This document shows, in pieces, positions 33,811 through 42,611 of a DNA stretch of 64,000 nucleotides. The translations under genes were made by a program, and so were the position numbers. The first letter of the stretch is position 1. The number at the start of each line of letters is the position of its first letter. A model generated the notes under the pieces. That model saw nothing but the letters and a program-made list of their open reading frames with translations, had not been told where the DNA came from and did not search any database. The DNA lies in the NCBI GenBank assembly GCA_964512655.1, contig CAZEJT010000001.1, positions 62,001 to 126,000 on the forward strand, written 5' to 3'. This stretch comes from VBOC01 sp964512655 (GTDB lineage Bacteria; Bacteroidota; Ignavibacteria; UBA10030; SZUA-254).

Positions 33811-35448
33811 ATGGGTGCGAAAATTATTACGTACAGCTCGGACGCGCGCACGGCTTTGAAGCGCGGCGTCGACAAGCTGGCCGACGCCGTGAAGGCGACG
33901 CTCGGGCCGAAGGGGCGCAACGTTGTCATCGACAAGAAATTCGGAGCCCCCACGATCACCAAGGACGGCGTGACCGTCGCGAAGGAGATCGAGCTGGAAG
34001 ATCCGATTGAGAATATGGGCGCGCAGATGGTGCGCGAGGTCGCAAGCAAGACCTCCGATGTTGCCGGAGACGGCACCACCACCGCGACCGTGCTCGCTCA
34101 GGCGATCGTGCGCGAAGGCATGAAGAATGTGACCGCCGGCGCGAACCCGATGGACCTGAAGCGAGGCATCGACCTGGCGGTCCAGAAAGTCGTCGAAGAG
34201 CTGAAGAAGATCAGCAAGACCGTCGGCGACGACAAGGAGAAGATCGCGCAGGTCGGCTCCATCTCGGCAAACAACGACCGGACGATCGGCGAACTGATCG
34301 CGAAAGCGATGGAGAAGGTCGGCAAAGACGGCGTGATCACGGTGGAAGAGGCAAAGGGCACCGAGACGACCGTCGAGTGGGTGGAAGGAATGCAGTTCGA
34401 CAGGGGATACCTGTCGCCCTATTTCGTGACCGATGCTGACACAATGGAGGCCTCGCTGGAGGACCCCTACATCCTGATCCACGACAAGAAGATCAGCGCG
34501 ATGAAGGACCTTCTCCCGATCCTCGAGAAGGTCGCGCAGTCGGGCCGCTCGATCCTCGTGATCGCGGAAGACCTCGAGGGCGAGGCGCTCGCCACGCTCG
34601 TGGTCAACAAGCTCCGCGGCACGCTCCGCGTCATCGCGGTGAAGGCCCCGGGATTCGGAGACCGCAGGAAGGCGATGCTTGAAGACATTGCCATTCTGAC
34701 CGGCGGAATCGTGATCTCCGAGGAGAAGGGTTTCAAGCTCGAGAACACGGCACTCTCATCCATGGGCACCGCGAAGAAGATCACGGTCGATAAGGACAAT
34801 ACCACGATCGTCGAGGGCGCCGGCAAGAAGGATGATATCAAGGGGCGCATCAAGGAGATCAAGGCGCAGATCGAGAAAACCACCTCCGATTACGACAAGG
34901 AGAAGCTGCAGGAGAGGCTCGCGAAGCTTTCCGGCGGCGTCGCGGTTCTCAAGGTCGGCGCATCGACCGAGGTAGAGATGAAGGAAAAGAAGGCGCGCGT
35001 CGAAGACGCCCTCCATGCAACGAGGGCGGCCGTCGAAGAGGGGATCGTCCCCGGCGGCGGGGTCGCGTACCTCCGGATCCAGGACAAGCTTGTGGGCCTG
35101 AAGGTCGAGAACGACGATCAGAAGATCGGTGTCGAGATCATCCGGAAAGCGCTCGAGGAACCCATCCGCATCATCGTCACCAACGCGGGCCTCGAGGGCT
35201 CGGTGATCATCAACAAGATCCGGGAAGGGAAAGACGATTTCGGCTTCAACGCCCAGGCGGAGAAGTACGAGAACCTGATTTCCACCGGCGTCATCGATCC
35301 GACGAAGGTCGGCCGCATCGCGCTCGAGAACGCCTCGAGCGTTGCGTCGCTCCTTCTGACGACCGAAGCGACGATCGTCGAGAAGCCCGAGAAAGAAAAG
35401 GCTCCCGCGATGCCTCCGCACGGCGGCGGGATGGGAGACATGTACTAA
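33811..35448 (+). CDS. groEL: chaperonin GroEL
   Basis: A 545-residue Hsp60 protein with the ATP-binding motif VAGDGTTTATVLA and the usual three-domain order (equatorial, intermediate, apical). The C-terminus ends PPHGGGMGDMY rather than in long GGM repeats. It forms the folding cage with GroES. A strong terminator follows directly. Confidence 0.97.
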   Translation: MGAKIITYSSDARTALKRGVDKLADAVKATLGPKGRNVVIDKKFGAPTITKDGVTVAKEIELEDPIENMGAQMVREVASKTSDVAGDGTTTATVLAQAIVREGMKNVTAGANPMDLKRGIDLAVQKVVEELKKISKTVGDDKEKIAQVGSISANNDRTIGELIAKAMEKVGKDGVITVEEAKGTETTVEWVEGMQFDRGYLSPYFVTDADTMEASLEDPYILIHDKKISAMKDLLPILEKVAQSGRSILVIAEDLEGEALATLVVNKLRGTLRVIAVKAPGFGDRRKAMLEDIAILTGGIVISEEKGFKLENTALSSMGTAKKITVDKDNTTIVEGAGKKDDIKGRIKEIKAQIEKTTSDYDKEKLQERLAKLSGGVAVLKVGASTEVEMKEKKARVEDALHATRAAVEEGIVPGGGVAYLRIQDKLVGLKVENDDQKIGVEIIRKALEEPIRIIVTNAGLEGSVIINKIREGKDDFGFNAQAEKYENLISTGVIDPTKVGRIALENASSVASLLLTTEATIVEKPEKEKAPAMPPHGGGMGDMY

Positions 35449-35471
35449 GCGACCCCGTCTCACGGACTCAG

Positions 35472-35516
35472 GAAAGTCCCAATCGGTGTAAGCCGGTTGG
35501 GACTTTCTGTTTGTTC
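35472..35516 (+). terminator. rho-independent terminator of groES-groEL
   Basis: Perfect 11-bp stem GAAAGTCCCAA/TTGGGACTTTC with a 14-nt partly paired loop, followed by TGTTTGTTC. Confidence 0.85.
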
Positions 35517-35550
35517 GGGGGGGAATGCGCGCGCGATACCCCTGGTACTG

Positions 35551-36744
35551 CTACAATCCTATGAGCGACTGGACGTTTTTGAACCGGAAAGCCGCCTGTA
35601 AGGCGAAGGCAGTAATCTCTTTCGTGGCGGGATTGTCCAGCGAGTTGTATTGTATCACTCCCTTGAGAGTGAGCCCCCGGGTTGCCATGAGGCCGACCCC
35701 GGCTTCGATTCTCGCAATATCGTACCCCCAGGCGGTCTTTTGTCCGCTCGATGGATCCGTAATGCTGCCGTAGACGATTTGGTTAAAGCGTGCGGCGGCG
35801 TACAGGCTGGGGATAATAAAGTACTGACCTTCGACGTACCACGTGTAGGCTTGAATGCTTCGTTCGACGTGATATTGTGGAGTGTCCCAGGAATTGAGAA
35901 ATGCCTCGCCGATGACGTGGAGATCGCCCTCGCTGAATCGCGCGTCGATGCCAAGAATGAGATGCTTGGGGTCTCTGATCCCGACGCCGGGTGGGAGCCC
36001 TATGTCTCGTTCCAGGTACGGGGCGATGCCTCCTGAGAAGCCCGCTTCGAACATATCGGAAAATTTCCGACCAATCCGCCCCGCGATTTGGAAGCCTTTG
36101 TTGGCCGAGGCCTCGGGATTTGTAAGCGTCCCGCGACCTAAGGCTATGAGGTAATCAACCCCTTCGATCGTCCCGAATGTGGACAGTCCTGTGATCCAGC
36201 AAGCTTCGTAAATGGAAGTCGCTGCTCCCAAATTATGATCTCGTAGGAAAAGGTTGGAGCTTTCGGGCGCCAGGATGAAGGCATTGTAGGGGACCTTGTA
36301 TTGATAGGCGAGGGGAAACCCAATTAGCGGATTGACGTGTGAATAGCTGCGCGGAGAGAATGTCCCCACCGGCGTCGGAATCCGGCCGAACCAGAAGTTC
36401 AGCCGATTCTCGAACAGACCATGCGCGAAGCCAAAAAGGCCGTCGAGGCGAAGCTGCTGATTGCCCGAGCGATCGAATCTCTTGGCCTTGTTATCGAAGA
36501 GGAATTCACCCTCGATCCCGAACGTCTCATTCAGTCGGACATGCGGGAACAGTTTCCCCCTCACGGGGTTAAAGGGATCGTCATCCCGGAAATTAGTGTT
36601 GATATTCCGCTCGGGATCGGTGCTGGGACTGAACCCGGCTGCCGTTAACTCCAGATTTGCATCGAGCCGGAAGACCTGAGCGTGAATCGCGGACACTGCC
36701 GATGCCATCAACGCGACGGTGAGCGCGAATCCAATAGTTTTCAT
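35551..36744 (-). CDS. outer-membrane beta-barrel (porin-like) protein
   Basis: 397 residues from the ATG at 36744, giving a clean signal peptide (MKTIGFALTVALMASAVSA). The mature protein is rich in alternating strands such as FWFGRIPTPVG, WYVEGQYFIIPSLYAA and ITAFALQAAFRF, as in porins of the phosphate-selective OprO/OprP-like or DcaP-like kind. The family call is tentative. It is co-transcribed with a small secreted protein 17 bp upstream, and a Pho-box-like element lies before that gene, so uptake of phosphate or another anion is a reasonable guess. Confidence 0.7.
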   Translation of the reverse strand: MKTIGFALTVALMASAVSAIHAQVFRLDANLELTAAGFSPSTDPERNINTNFRDDDPFNPVRGKLFPHVRLNETFGIEGEFLFDNKAKRFDRSGNQQLRLDGLFGFAHGLFENRLNFWFGRIPTPVGTFSPRSYSHVNPLIGFPLAYQYKVPYNAFILAPESSNLFLRDHNLGAATSIYEACWITGLSTFGTIEGVDYLIALGRGTLTNPEASANKGFQIAGRIGRKFSDMFEAGFSGGIAPYLERDIGLPPGVGIRDPKHLILGIDARFSEGDLHVIGEAFLNSWDTPQYHVERSIQAYTWYVEGQYFIIPSLYAAARFNQIVYGSITDPSSGQKTAWGYDIARIEAGVGLMATRGLTLKGVIQYNSLDNPATKEITAFALQAAFRFKNVQSLIGL

Positions 36745-36761
36745 ACAGGGGAGTTGGATTC

Positions 36762-37154
36762 TCAGTTCCTGGCCCGCGGGAGCAACGGGCAAGTGAAATA
36801 CTTATCCGTCGCCTGAAAATCGTTCACGTCCAGGTCTTCCACCCGACAGGCGCCCGCATACTTACTCGCATCGACTCCCTCTTTGAGGACAAACAGATGC
36901 CATCGGCCGCCATTGTAGTTGCCGTCACCCGGTTTAAACGCCGAAATGAGCGGGACACCGTCCTTAAACGTGTGTCCGGGCATCATGTAGAGTGGATCGA
37001 ACCGCCCCTGGATGGGCAGGGAGTTAGGTGTAACGACTCCGTCGAAGCGCTCACAGCCTGCCCATGACTGAGGCCGGGCATTCGGTCCCTGTGAAAGGGC
37101 TGCTGCGCAGGTGAATAACGTGAGGGCGACCACGACGACTGTTTTGAGTCCCAT
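36762..37154 (-). CDS. small secreted protein of unknown function
   Basis: 130 residues from the ATG at 37154, which has a very strong ribosome site (AAGGAGGAT, 3 nt spacing); the frame continues to 37172 but would then include the ribosome site. Signal peptide TVVVVALTLFTCAAALS. The mature part has four cysteines or more and the motifs FDGVVTPN, FKDGVPLISAFKPGDGNYN and VEDLDVNDF. I know no function. It is the first gene of the unit with the beta-barrel protein. Confidence 0.7.
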   Translation of the reverse strand: MGLKTVVVVALTLFTCAAALSQGPNARPQSWAGCERFDGVVTPNSLPIQGRFDPLYMMPGHTFKDGVPLISAFKPGDGNYNGGRWHLFVLKEGVDASKYAGACRVEDLDVNDFQATDKYFTCPLLPRARN

Positions 37155-37225
37155 AGGATCCTCCTTGAACATAATTATGATTTAGGTTGTACGTGTGGAT
37201 GGGGATGTCTGAAGATACTGGTAGA

Positions 37226-37243
37226 CTGTCACAAAACTGTCAC
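37226..37243. promoter_or_regulatory. Pho-box-like direct repeat between a porin operon and a two-component system
   Basis: Two perfect 7-bp repeats CTGTCAC separated by AAAA, the layout and nearly the sequence of the E. coli Pho box (CTGTCAT-N4-CTGTCAT). On the minus strand a TATCTT -10 (37212-37217) lies 8 bp beyond it with no -35, as at activator-dependent promoters. Rightwards TAACTT (37251-37256) lies 7 bp beyond it. Confidence 0.7.
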
Positions 37244-37363
37244 GGCGGCATAACTTTTCAGGGTCTTGCAGTCCACCGGCGGGTTACGCCTGTCCCTTCT
37301 CCGTGATACCTTTGTGAGAACTTTTCATATCTTGGGTGTGGTAAGCCAAAAGGATCATGGATT

Positions 37364-38086
37364 GTGAAACAGGTGCTGATCATTGAAGATGACCCTGCGA
37401 TTGCCGATCTGGTCGAGATTCACCTGAACGATCTTGGTTGTGAAGTTGAGCATGCGTCAGACGGTGCTTCGGGGCTGGAGAATGTATTCTCAAGGCACTA
37501 TGACCTGATCGTGCTCGACTTGATGCTCCCGGATTTGAGCGGCACCGACGTCTGCAAAGAGATACGGGAAGTGAACAAGTCCGTCCTGATTCTCATGCTG
37601 ACGGCGCGTTCAGAGGAATTTGATCGCGTGCTTGGCCTCGAGCTCGGCGCCGACGATTACCTCACGAAACCGTTCAGCGTCCGCGAACTCGGTGCGCGGG
37701 TGAAAGCACTTTTCCGCAGAAGTGACGCCGCAAAACAAGAGCTCCAGCGAGCTGACGCGAAAGAAATCCGCATCGGCAAATTATCCCTGCACCCCGAAAA
37801 AAGGAGAGTGACGCTTCAGGAAACGAAAATCGAGCTAACGGTCAAAGAATTCGACCTGCTGTACTTGTTCATGAGGAATCCAGGGCGGGCATACTCCCGC
37901 CAAGAATTGCTCGACCTGGTGTGGGGTTACCACTTCGATGGGTACGATCACACGGTGAATTCTCACATTAACAGACTTCGGAATAAAATTGAATTGAATC
38001 CATCCAGGCCCGAATATATCCTCACTGTGTGGGGGATGGGTTATCGATTCGTAGAGGCCGAGGAATTTGAATCTCATGAAATCTAA
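37364..38086 (+). CDS. OmpR/PhoB-family response regulator
   Basis: A 240-residue protein from a GTG start with AGGA about 10 nt upstream. Receiver domain with acidic pocket IIEDD, phosphoacceptor Asp52 (VLDLMLPD), Thr in MLTAR and Lys in TKPF; winged-helix domain from about 130 with the recognition region DHTVNSHINRLRNKI. The neighbouring Pho-box-like element, to which PhoB proteins bind, and the paired kinase suggest a phosphate-type regulator. This is inference; other OmpR-family regulators look alike. The kinase gene overlaps its end by 11 bp. Confidence 0.85.
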   Translation: MKQVLIIEDDPAIADLVEIHLNDLGCEVEHASDGASGLENVFSRHYDLIVLDLMLPDLSGTDVCKEIREVNKSVLILMLTARSEEFDRVLGLELGADDYLTKPFSVRELGARVKALFRRSDAAKQELQRADAKEIRIGKLSLHPEKRRVTLQETKIELTVKEFDLLYLFMRNPGRAYSRQELLDLVWGYHFDGYDHTVNSHINRLRNKIELNPSRPEYILTVWGMGYRFVEAEEFESHEI

Positions 38087-39557
38087 GTCGGCATTCAACA
38101 GCCTCTATTGGAAGATATCGGCGGTCTTTCTGTTCGTCCTTCTCCTGCTTGGGATCGGCTTCAATTTTCTGACGCTTTTTCAGGCCGAAATGTATTTCCA
38201 GGAGGGAAACCAGCGACTTCACCGCCAGCTTGCCAGCTATATCGCCGACGTGCTGGAACCCTATGCCCGGGATACTCTGGAACAGAACGAGGTCGACCTG
38301 GTCTTCCAACAGGTTCGTCAAATGAATCCCAGCGTTGAAGTGTATCTCCTCGATGACCATGGATCGATTCTTGCGAGTTCCACGCAGAAAAGGGATCTGA
38401 AACTCGATCACGTCGATATCGAACCCATCCATAAATTTCTGACTGTCGATGGAAAGCAGTTTACCATGGGTGAGGATCCGAGGGGGGTCAGGAAGGAAAA
38501 GGTGTTTTCTGCCTCGCCCTTTGTTGTTGAGGGCAAACACAAAGGGTATGTCTATGTCATTCTCGGCGGAGAAGAATACGACTCAGCGCTCCAGTTCATA
38601 CAGCAGAACTATATCCTTCGCATGGGGTTGCGGACACTCTTGATAAGTCTGATTGCGGCGGGTGTGATCGGCCTGGTCAGCATTGGCTTTCTCACGAAAC
38701 ACCTGCGCAGGATGGTTCGAGTCGTGACTGCGTTTGGGGATGGTGACCTGGCACAACGGATTACGACGGCTTCCAACGATGAAATCGGAAAGACCGCGCG
38801 CGCATTCAACCAGATGGCCGACACCATTCAGCGCCACATGGATGAGCTGGCAACTGTCGATTCACTGCGGCGTGAGCTGATTGCAAACGTATCTCATGAT
38901 TTGCGAACGCCCCTTTCATCCGTGCAAGGCTATGTCGAGACAGTGATGCTCAAGGATACCGTGCTCTCCGAGGACGAACGCCGGAAATACCTCCAAACCA
39001 TTCTCGACAGCACGATCAGGCTCAACGGGATCGTACAGGAATTGTTTGAACTGAGCAAGCTTGACGCGAAGCAAACTCTGCCAAAGCTGGAGCCCTTTTC
39101 ACTGACGGAGCTCGCGCAGGACATTACTCAGAAATTTCACATCCAGGCCGAGAGAGGCGGTATCGACATTCAGACGCGCTTTGCGAAAGACCTCCCCTTT
39201 GTTCGCGCTGATATAGGGATGATGGAACGGGTTCTTCAAAACTTGCTCGAGAACGCCCTGAAGTTTACTCCCCGGGACGGCCACATCCTGGTGGCAGTGC
39301 GGGGGGAAGGTTCAAAAATTCAAGTTTGCGTAGCGGATACGGGGCGCGGGATTCCTTCGGCCGATCTGGCCAACGTTTTCGATCGATTTTACCGGGGGCG
39401 GGGAAGCCGCTCCAGGAGTGACGGAGCGGGGTTAGGGTTGGCGATCGTAAAGAAGATTCTTGAACTCCATGGCGAGGCGATATCGGTCGAAAGTCAACAG
39501 GACGAGGGAACTTCATTCACATTCTGTCTGCCGGTGGAACGTCCCCAGCCGAATTAA
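38076..39557 (+). CDS. PhoR-like sensor histidine kinase
   Basis: 493 residues from ATG 38076, chosen over the TTG at 38067. Membrane span at about 12-35, a periplasmic region of about 150 residues, a second span (LLISLIAAGVIGLVSIGFL), a HAMP domain, then HisKA with NVSHDLRTPLSSVQG and a HATPase domain with NLLENALKFTPRDG, DTGRGIP and GAGLGLAIVKK. It should phosphorylate the adjacent regulator. The periplasmic sensor region is larger than in PhoR of E. coli, so the signal may be sensed directly outside the membrane. Confidence 0.9.
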   Translation: MKSKSAFNSLYWKISAVFLFVLLLLGIGFNFLTLFQAEMYFQEGNQRLHRQLASYIADVLEPYARDTLEQNEVDLVFQQVRQMNPSVEVYLLDDHGSILASSTQKRDLKLDHVDIEPIHKFLTVDGKQFTMGEDPRGVRKEKVFSASPFVVEGKHKGYVYVILGGEEYDSALQFIQQNYILRMGLRTLLISLIAAGVIGLVSIGFLTKHLRRMVRVVTAFGDGDLAQRITTASNDEIGKTARAFNQMADTIQRHMDELATVDSLRRELIANVSHDLRTPLSSVQGYVETVMLKDTVLSEDERRKYLQTILDSTIRLNGIVQELFELSKLDAKQTLPKLEPFSLTELAQDITQKFHIQAERGGIDIQTRFAKDLPFVRADIGMMERVLQNLLENALKFTPRDGHILVAVRGEGSKIQVCVADTGRGIPSADLANVFDRFYRGRGSRSRSDGAGLGLAIVKKILELHGEAISVESQQDEGTSFTFCLPVERPQPN

Positions 39558-39601
39558 ATTCGCGGCACAGGCGGGAGGGGAAGACTCTGGCTCGCCGGCG
39601 G

Positions 39602-39630
39602 TTGTTTTTTCCTCCTGCTCTGCGTATATT
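39602..39630 (+). promoter_or_regulatory. candidate promoter of the M24 peptidase gene
   Basis: TTGTTT-N17-TATATT, about 46 bp upstream of the ATG at 39677. Confidence 0.5.
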
Positions 39631-39676
39631 TCCCGCGCAGAACGTTAACCTCCCAACCTTCCGTCCCGGTACCGCA

Positions 39677-40894
39677 ATGACAGAAACGACTCCATCTCCC
39701 CGTGCCGCGGAAAAGATCCGCTCGATCCAGTCGGCCCTTCGTGAACAGAAGCTCGACGGATGGCTCTTCTACGATTTCTGGAAGAGGAATGAATTCGCGC
39801 AGCGCATTCTCGAATACCCCTCTCACCTGCTGAATACCCGGCGGTTTTTCTACCTCATCCCCGCCTCGGGGGAGCCGCGAAAGCTCGTCCACAGCATCGA
39901 GCGGTGGAACCTGGACCATCTGCCGGGAGAGAAGACGATCTTCTTGAGCTGGCAGTCGCTTGAAGAAGGGCTAAAAAAGACGCTTCAGGGGATGAAAAAG
40001 GTTGCGATGGAGTACTCCCCCGGGAACGCGATCCCCTACATCTCAAAAGTCGACGCGGGCACGATCGAGATGGTCAAAAAGACCGGCGTGGAGATCGTTT
40101 CCTCCATGAATCTCGCGCAGTACTTCGAGTCGAGGTGGCCGGCGGAGGCATACCGCGATAATCTCGACACGGCGGCGGCCATGCACTCGATCGCCCTGAA
40201 GGCGTTCAACTATATCGCGGAAAAGGTACAAAAGCCGGAGCGCCTCACTGAGTACGATGTCCAGCAGTTCATGCTCGCGCGCTTCAAGGAAAACGGACTT
40301 ATGACCACGGAGGCGCCCAATTGTTCGGTGAACGCCAACAGCGGGAATCCTCACTACGAGCCGACGAAAGATGTGCACTCGGAGATCCATGAGGGAGATT
40401 TCGTCCTTCTCGACCTCTGGGCGAAGAAGGACAAGCCCGGATCCACCTACAACGACATCACCTGGGTGGGCTACCTCGGGAGGACCGTTCCGGAGAAATA
40501 CGTCTCAATATTCAACATCGTGAAGGGGGCAAGAGACGCCGCAGTCGATTTTCTGAAGGAGTCGTTCGCGAAGAAAAAGCCGGTGCGAGGTTGCGACGTG
40601 GACGACGTGGCACGGAACTACATCGTCAAGCAGGGCAAGGGGGAGTACTTTATCCACCGGACAGGCCATTCGATCACCGAGGACCTCCACGGCAGCGGGG
40701 CGAATATGGATAACCTCGAGACGAAGGATGAGCGGATGATAATTCCAGAGACCTCTTTTTCAATTGAACCGGGTATCTATTTCCTCGGCGATTTCGGGAT
40801 ACGGAGCGAGATCAACGTGTATATCTCGAAGGAGGGGGAGGTCATTGTTCCGGGAGAGCCGAGGCAGCAGGAGGTCCTGGCCCTTCTGAGGTAG
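39677..40894 (+). CDS. M24-family Xaa-Pro peptidase
   Basis: 405 residues from ATG 39677 (the open frame to 39602 lies in the promoter). A creatinase-like N-terminal domain (about 1-165) is followed by the pita-bread domain. The five metal ligands are visible: Asp in LLDLW, Asp in YNDITWVG, His in HRTGHSI, Glu in FSIEPGIY and Glu in IRSEINVY. It should remove or cleave next to proline in peptides. No signal peptide is present, so it is cytoplasmic. No Shine-Dalgarno sequence is obvious. Confidence 0.87.
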   Translation: MTETTPSPRAAEKIRSIQSALREQKLDGWLFYDFWKRNEFAQRILEYPSHLLNTRRFFYLIPASGEPRKLVHSIERWNLDHLPGEKTIFLSWQSLEEGLKKTLQGMKKVAMEYSPGNAIPYISKVDAGTIEMVKKTGVEIVSSMNLAQYFESRWPAEAYRDNLDTAAAMHSIALKAFNYIAEKVQKPERLTEYDVQQFMLARFKENGLMTTEAPNCSVNANSGNPHYEPTKDVHSEIHEGDFVLLDLWAKKDKPGSTYNDITWVGYLGRTVPEKYVSIFNIVKGARDAAVDFLKESFAKKKPVRGCDVDDVARNYIVKQGKGEYFIHRTGHSITEDLHGSGANMDNLETKDERMIIPETSFSIEPGIYFLGDFGIRSEINVYISKEGEVIVPGEPRQQEVLALLR

Positions 40895-40907
40895 GGGCAT
40901 CCATCGC

Positions 40908-40927
40908 AGGCTGAAGCCGGCGTCTGC
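40908..40927. repeat. partial copy of palindromic repeat family B
   Basis: GGCTGAAGCCGGCGTCTGC, lacking the first bases, just after the M24 peptidase stop and at the broken end of the T9SS-type gene remnant. Confidence 0.6.
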
Positions 40928-40929
40928 AC

Positions 40930-41109
40930 ATGTGCGATGAAACCGCCAGCACCGTCGCTTACGATGCGCGGATCAGTCTGGTCGTTCGGCGCCGTGCAGA
41001 CCGGAGTGTTGACCGTGGGATCGGACGACCACTGAGCAAGGGCGCGACGAGGACTACCGGTAATGAATGAGGAGAGGGCGAGCAGGGCAAACAGCGTGAA
41101 GTGTCGCAT
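40930..41109 (-). pseudogene. 5' remnant of a secreted T9SS-type cargo gene
   Basis: From ATG 41109 a signal peptide (FTLFALLALSSFITGSPRRALA) and about 30 residues beginning QWSSDPTVNTPVCTA and ending VSDGAGGF are readable. I recognise this as the usual mature N-terminus of long secreted proteins in this phylum. The sequence then loses the pattern and runs into a partial family B repeat and the antisense end of the peptidase gene; the frame stops at 40777. It is a gene cut off after about 55 codons. Its promoter is intact. Confidence 0.55.
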
Positions 41110-41159
41110 AGGAGCACCCCCGATGTAATGAGCTCGTAAGCTTATCCGCGGAATGCGGT

Positions 41160-41188
41160 AATGTACGGCGAGAAAGTGAAAAGGTCAA
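41160..41188 (-). promoter_or_regulatory. candidate promoter of the truncated T9SS-type gene
   Basis: Minus strand TTGACC-N17-TACATT, 50 bp upstream of the remnant's ATG. Confidence 0.45.
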
Positions 41189-41213
41189 TTACGCAAACGA
41201 GTGAAGGACCTCC

Positions 41214-42338
41214 TCAGGCGTGCATGAGAACGCCCAGCTTCTCCTCGAGCGTGCGGGTGAGATCGTCAAACGACTTTTCGAAGGCGGCAACCCCGTCGTC
41301 TTCCAGTTTCTGCATAACCCATCCGAGGTCGATTCCCGCCCCCTGAAGCCTTCGCAGGATCGATTCCGCTCCGGCCAGGTCGTCTTCGATGGTCAGGGCG
41401 GGCTTCAGGTGGTCGAGGATGGCGTCGTAGGTCTGGGGGGGAACGGTATTCACCGTGTCGCGGCCGATCAGGGTTTCGACATACTTCAGATCGCCGTAGG
41501 CGGGGTTTTTCGTCCCGGTGCTGCCCCACAAGGGGCGCTGGATCCGCGCCCCCTTTCTCTGGAGTGCCGCGAAGCGTTGAGACTGGACGATTTCTCTGAA
41601 CGCGCGGTAGACCATCCGTGTGTTCGCCACGGCGGCATGTCCCATAAGTTCGGCTCCCGCTCCGGCAGGACCACCCGCCGCGGCCTTCTTCGTAAGGAGG
41701 TCGTCCACAAGCGTGTCGATCCGGCTGACGAAGACGCTTGCGACGGAGACGACATTCTCGATCGGCTTTCCCCGCTCGAGCCGTTTCTCAAGGCCGCTCA
41801 GATAGGCGTTCGCCACCTGCCGGTAACGTTCCACGGAAAAGATGAGCGTAATGTTGATGTTGATTCCCTCCGAGACCATCTGCTCGATCGCGGGGAGGCC
41901 TTCGTTCGTAGCGGGGATCTTGACCATCAGGTTTTTTCTGGCGATCTTTTTCCAGAAGAACTTCACCTCATCGCACGTGGCCTCAGACCTGTGAGCCAGG
42001 TGCGGGTTGACTTCAACGCTGACGTACCCGTCTCGCCCGCCCGTCCGCTCGAAGACGGGCGCGAGGACATCAGCAGCTGCCCGAAGGTCCGTGATCATCA
42101 ATTCCTGCAGAACACCGACTGTTGCCGGAGCGGGCGACTTTTCGGCCAGCTCGCGGATTTGCCGGTCATAGTCCTGGCCGCCCCCGATCGCTTTGTCGAA
42201 GATCGTGGGATTTGACGTTACGCCCTGCAGGCCTTCTTCGACCAATGCTGCGAGCTTGCCGCCGGTGATCAGGGCGCGGCTGATGTTATCATACCAGATG
42301 CTCTGACCCAATTGGTCGAGCTGTTGAATCGTGTTCAT
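41214..42338 (-). CDS. tal: transaldolase
   Basis: 374 residues from the ATG at 42338, which has AAGGAGA 7 nt upstream; the longer open frame to 42509 is not used. The Schiff-base lysine is Lys140 in LMVKIPAT, and GVTSNPTIFDKA and INITLIFSVERY are typical of the longer bacterial Tal form. It exchanges dihydroxyacetone units between sugar phosphates, in step with the split transketolase at 8.5-10.3 kb. It stands alone on the minus strand. Confidence 0.93.
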   Translation of the reverse strand: MNTIQQLDQLGQSIWYDNISRALITGGKLAALVEEGLQGVTSNPTIFDKAIGGGQDYDRQIRELAEKSPAPATVGVLQELMITDLRAAADVLAPVFERTGGRDGYVSVEVNPHLAHRSEATCDEVKFFWKKIARKNLMVKIPATNEGLPAIEQMVSEGININITLIFSVERYRQVANAYLSGLEKRLERGKPIENVVSVASVFVSRIDTLVDDLLTKKAAAGGPAGAGAELMGHAAVANTRMVYRAFREIVQSQRFAALQRKGARIQRPLWGSTGTKNPAYGDLKYVETLIGRDTVNTVPPQTYDAILDHLKPALTIEDDLAGAESILRRLQGAGIDLGWVMQKLEDDGVAAFEKSFDDLTRTLEEKLGVLMHA

Positions 42339-42442
42339 GTAACTATCTCCTTGGTGAGGATACCAGGGGGGCATTCCCAGATTCAACATAAGGATTTTCG
42401 GAGACAATTTCATCGAGGGGGGCTCAGAGCGCCCCAATAATG

Positions 42443-42467
42443 CGTTCCGCCGCGGAGCGGCGGAACG
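42443..42467. repeat. perfect 11-bp inverted repeat
   Basis: CGTTCCGCCGC and GCGGCGGAACG around a 3-nt loop in the gap between two divergent genes. There is no T-run, so it is not a typical terminator. A degenerate echo lies at about 42486-42510. Confidence 0.6.
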
Positions 42468-42538
42468 AACGAACGGTGAAAAGGCGCATTCCGATGCGAA
42501 GCGGCGCAACGATCAGAAGCTGCAAGAGCTGCGAAATC

Positions 42539-42567
42539 TTGACTTAGGGCCTCTATTTCCCTATAGT
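42539..42567 (+). promoter_or_regulatory. candidate promoter of the ABC export operon
   Basis: TTGACT-N17-TATAGT, 44 bp upstream of the first gene of the operon. Confidence 0.6.
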
Positions 42568-42611
42568 GGAAGGAAATCGGAGGTTCTACCCACCACTTTT
42601 CGGGTCGATTG

